Source of the DNA: Streptomyces canus
GTDB taxonomy: Bacteria > Actinomycetota > Actinomycetes > Streptomycetales > Streptomycetaceae
DNA: 64,000 nt
Assembly: GCF_001514145.1 (NCBI RefSeq)
Contig: NZ_KQ948663.1
Location: forward strand, 382,482 to 446,481
Direction of reading: 5' to 3'
The notes beneath the pieces were generated by a model. It had not been told where the DNA came from. It did no database searches and worked only from the letters and a program-made list of their open reading frames with translations. Every line of letters starts with the position of its first letter. Position 1 is the stretch's first letter. A program made the translations under genes and the position numbers. Positions 61,342 through 64,000 of this stretch are shown piece by piece.

Positions 61342-62760
61342 ATGTTCGATCCGGTCATAGCGCCCAGCGGCACGCTGCTCGGCCTGCTCCAGCGGGGCCG
61401 CGGCGACGGCACCCTGCACGCGCTCACCGCCCCGCGCGCCGAGGCGCTCGCGGCCCTGAACCACTGCGTGCTGCGCGATCCCCGCCACGACTGGCAGGTG
61501 GAGAACCGCTCGCTGTATTACGCCCGTCTTTTCCTCGACCTCAATGGCGAGCTGGACGAGATCGAGACGCACCTCTTCGAGGTGGACGACGTCTTCGACA
61601 CCGAGGAGTCGCGCACGGGCCTCGCCCTCGCCGTCCTCGGCCACCTCGCCTCCTACGGCAGGCTCGACGCGCTCGAACTGCTGCGCAGGTACGCCGCCTC
61701 GGGCTCCAACTGGGCCTGGGCACTGGACGAACTGGCGCTGCGGGACGACGACGCCGGTCTGCGTGCCCTCGCCGCGCCCGTGCTCGCGCGCTTCGCCACC
61801 GATCCCGAGGGCGAGGCCGAGCTGGCCGCGGTCGTCCGCGACGCCTTCGAACCGAGGCCGTGGCGGCTGTGGGCCGACGATCCCCGCGAATCCGTCTCCA
61901 CGCGTGTGCGTGCCGCTCAGGAGGCCGGCTGTTTCGACCGCTGGCAACGCCAGATGCGGCCCGCGGGGCCCCGCCCCGGGTGGAGCGTGCAGGCCGTCTT
62001 CGAGTGGGCCCAGCAGGGCGTCGAGCGGGGCGCCGCGCTGCATGTGCCCGCCGCCCGCTGTCTGTCCGCCGTCGCGGGCCCCGAGGACCGGCCCGAGATC
62101 CTCGCGGCGGCCAAGGACGGCACCGACGGGGCCCGGGCCACCGCTCTGCGCCATCTCGCCGACAGCAATGATCCCGTCGCCTTCGATCTGATCGAGTTGG
62201 CCGTCGTCACCGGCTCACCGGTCGTCGTGGAGGCCGCCCTCGACTCGTTCGAACGCATGCGCAGTATCGCTGCCGTCGACCGCGCGCGTGGCTGGGCCCG
62301 ACGGCCCGATCCACTGGGCGCCGCCGCCGGGCGCATGCTCGCCTGCCTGGGCGGCGCCCAGGACCGGGACCTGGTGCTCGCGGCCCTCCGGGAGGCCGTA
62401 CGGGGCGAGGGCCCCGACGCCCCCACCCTGTGGACCCTCGTCGACGGCACCGGACGCCTCGGCATCGCCTGTGCCGCGCCCGTGCTGCGCCACATCTACC
62501 GGGAGACGGCCTCCTCCCATCTCCGTGGCCGCGCCGCCCGCGCGCTCGCCGCCACCGACCCCTCGTTCGCCACCGGCTTCGCCGTCGAATGCCTCTGGGA
62601 CTGCGAGGAGACCACCCGCGAGATCGCCGCCCGGCACGCCGAGACGGGAGACGCCCGGGTCGTCGAGCGACTGCGCCGACTGGCCGCCGATCCGGCCGAG
62701 GAGGCCGAGGTCCAGACGGCCGTCCGCAGCCGTATCGGACCGGACACCGCGGCCATGTGA
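61342..62760 (+). CDS. HEAT-repeat protein
   Basis: 472 aa, almost entirely paired helices with HEAT/PBS-lyase-type repeats across about 100-460 (RAAALRHLADSNDPVAFDLIELAV type units). No catalytic motif. ATG 61342 begins MFDPVIAPSGTL; GAGG is nine bases upstream. A scaffold or binding protein; the ankyrin gene nearby suggests a shared binding role. Unknown partner. Confidence 0.8.
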   Translation: MFDPVIAPSGTLLGLLQRGRGDGTLHALTAPRAEALAALNHCVLRDPRHDWQVENRSLYYARLFLDLNGELDEIETHLFEVDDVFDTEESRTGLALAVLGHLASYGRLDALELLRRYAASGSNWAWALDELALRDDDAGLRALAAPVLARFATDPEGEAELAAVVRDAFEPRPWRLWADDPRESVSTRVRAAQEAGCFDRWQRQMRPAGPRPGWSVQAVFEWAQQGVERGAALHVPAARCLSAVAGPEDRPEILAAAKDGTDGARATALRHLADSNDPVAFDLIELAVVTGSPVVVEAALDSFERMRSIAAVDRARGWARRPDPLGAAAGRMLACLGGAQDRDLVLAALREAVRGEGPDAPTLWTLVDGTGRLGIACAAPVLRHIYRETASSHLRGRAARALAATDPSFATGFAVECLWDCEETTREIAARHAETGDARVVERLRRLAADPAEEAEVQTAVRSRIGPDTAAM

Positions 62761-62948
62761 AACGACCCTCGGGTGTGCACCTCCGGGCCCTGTCGCACCC
62801 GCCCGGTGAACTCGGGGTGACTCGCGGGTCAGGTCGGCATGGACGCCGCCTGACCTGCTCGGGTGTGCAGCGGAACGCTCACGGGACGTTCATCGCCGGC
62901 AAAGATCCACGTTGACGCGGCCACGTCCAGTGCGGCGAGAACACCCGT

Positions 62949-64000
62949 ATGCGTGTCGTCATAGTGACCGAATCCTTTCCCCCCGATGTGAACGGCGTGG
63001 CCCACTGCGCGCTCCAGACCGCCCGGCACCTCGTAGATCGCGGTCACCTTCCGCTCGTCGTCGCGCCGGCCACCGCGTCCGGCCCCGTGCGCGGCGCGGA
63101 CGCCCTCGCGCCGTGCCCCGTCGTCCGTGTCCCGTCCCTCCCCCTCCCGGGCTACCCCCAGGTCCGCGTCGCCCTCCCCAGCAGGCGCGTGGCCGCGGCG
63201 ATCGTCGAGCACCGTGCCGACGTCGTCCACCTGGCCAGCCCCTTCGTCCTCGGCGTCCGCGGCATGGCCGCCGCCGCCCGGCTCGGCATTCCCGCCGTGG
63301 CCGTCTACCAGACCGACCTCGCCGGATACGCCCGCACCTACGTGCACGCGGGAGAAGCCGCCGCCTGGCGCCGTATCCGCTCCGTCCACGCCGCCGCCGA
63401 CCTCACCCTCGCCCCGTCCAGCGCGTCCCTGCACGACCTCGAGGCGCACGGCGTGCCCCGGGTCAAGCTGTGGCCGCGCGGCGTGGACACCGTCCGCTTC
63501 CGCCCCGACCTGCGCGACGAGGCGCTGCGTCGGCAACTCGCCCCGAACGGCGAGATGATCGTCGGCTACGTCGGGCGGCTGGCGCCCGAGAAGCACATCG
63601 AGCTGCTGGCCGACGTGTGCCGTCTTGAGGGCGTCAAGGTCGTCGTGGTCGGCGACGGGCCGAGCCGGCCGAACCTGGAGCAGGCACTGCCCGGCGCCGT
63701 CTTCCTGGGCCGCCGCATGGGCGACGAACTGGCCCGGATCTTCGCCTCCTTCGACGTCTTCGCGCACACCGGCCCCTTCGAGACCTTCTGCCAGACCGTG
63801 CAGGAGGCCATGGCGAGCGGTGTGCCCGTCGTCGCGCCCGCCGCCGGCGGACCGCTGGACCTGGTCGCCCACGGGCGCACCGGGTTCCTCGTCCCGCCGC
63901 GCGACCCGGCCGCCGTACGGGACGCGGTGCGGTCCCTGGCCGCCGACCCCGAGACGCGCGCCTCGTTCGGAGCCGCCGCGCGGGCCATGGTCGAGGGGCG
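62949..64000 (+). CDS. GT4-family glycosyltransferase (mannosyltransferase-like), truncated by the window
   Basis: At least 350 aa; the end is outside the window. The N-terminal domain starts MRVVIVTESFPPDVNGVA, then VYQTDLAGYART and KLWPRGVDTVRFRP. The C-terminal domain shows GYVGRLAPEKHIELL, GDGP and the EX7E region FETFCQTVQEAMASGVPVVAP. It resembles MgtA/PimB'-like GDP-mannose-dependent alpha-mannosyltransferases that act on membrane lipids. ATG 62949 is the only good start; no SD is seen. Confidence 0.88.
   Translation, partial: MRVVIVTESFPPDVNGVAHCALQTARHLVDRGHLPLVVAPATASGPVRGADALAPCPVVRVPSLPLPGYPQVRVALPSRRVAAAIVEHRADVVHLASPFVLGVRGMAAAARLGIPAVAVYQTDLAGYARTYVHAGEAAAWRRIRSVHAAADLTLAPSSASLHDLEAHGVPRVKLWPRGVDTVRFRPDLRDEALRRQLAPNGEMIVGYVGRLAPEKHIELLADVCRLEGVKVVVVGDGPSRPNLEQALPGAVFLGRRMGDELARIFASFDVFAHTGPFETFCQTVQEAMASGVPVVAPAAGGPLDLVAHGRTGFLVPPRDPAAVRDAVRSLAADPETRASFGAAARAMVEG

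Overview
The window is about 64 kb of a very GC-rich actinobacterial chromosome. It is almost certainly Streptomyces: GTG starts are frequent, SD sites are of the GGAGG type, rbpA and ppm1 are present, there is a ribE-ribM-ribBA-ribH operon behind an FMN riboswitch, a DasR-type chitinase promoter, and many regulator/operator pairs. From memory (not searched), the gene order resembles the S. coelicolor core chromosome around SCO1473 down to about SCO1410. I see no insertion sequence, phage, CRISPR array, rRNA, tRNA or antibiotic cluster. This is mostly conserved core with small accessory inserts.

Layout. 0-8 kb: an HTH protein, fmt, a gene-free tandem-repeat block, rsmB, an MMPL transporter, rpe and a SorC-type regulator. 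8-14 kb: an RNase Sa-like lipoprotein with its barstar inhibitor, guaB1 (GMP reductase type), a GNAT enzyme, a second HTH protein, an amino-acid permease with an Lrp regulator, and an SRPBCC-like protein. 14-20 kb: a GntR repressor divergent from a four-gene ABC importer of the 2-aminoethylphosphonate/iron/polyamine class, ending in a fused HAD phosphatase plus DNase I-like phosphodiesterase. 20-25 kb: a frameshifted MFS gene, the lysine-catabolic pair davA-davB, and a frameshifted LLM oxidoreductase. 25-30 kb: a DUF5995-like protein, a GH6 cellulase, and an MFS/ROK divergent pair with a clear operator. 30-35 kb: FMN riboswitch, ribE-ribM-ribBA-ribH, hisE-hisG and a PH-domain protein. 35-43 kb: two CNNM/CorC-type membrane proteins, an EccA-like AAA+ ATPase, a uridine-kinase-like gene with no canonical start codon, a C39-type peptidase and a TetR regulator. 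43-49 kb: a GH18 chitinase, an acyl-CoA dehydrogenase, and a lipocalin-like plus phosphotransferase pair. 49-57 kb: Lrp regulator, amidohydrolase, ppm1, fxsA, rbpA, MFS, GDPD, yczE. 57-64 kb: yczR, a FtsK-like membrane protein with degenerate ATPase motifs, small membrane, ankyrin and HEAT-repeat proteins, and a glycosyltransferase cut by the window end.

Functional links. The strongest candidate for an undescribed system is at 14-20 kb: importer plus a two-step phosphodiester-to-phosphate hydrolase in one polypeptide, under a GntR repressor with a perfect operator. davA-davB would convert lysine to 5-aminovalerate. yczR-yczE is a known MocR/membrane-protein partnership. rbpA carries a textbook sigma-R promoter.

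Damage and relics. Two neighbouring genes flanking davAB each lack one base, and the uridine-kinase-like gene lacks a start codon. These are either local decay or assembly errors. A chitinase-type promoter is left without a gene just upstream of the riboswitch, consistent with a lost chitinase gene.
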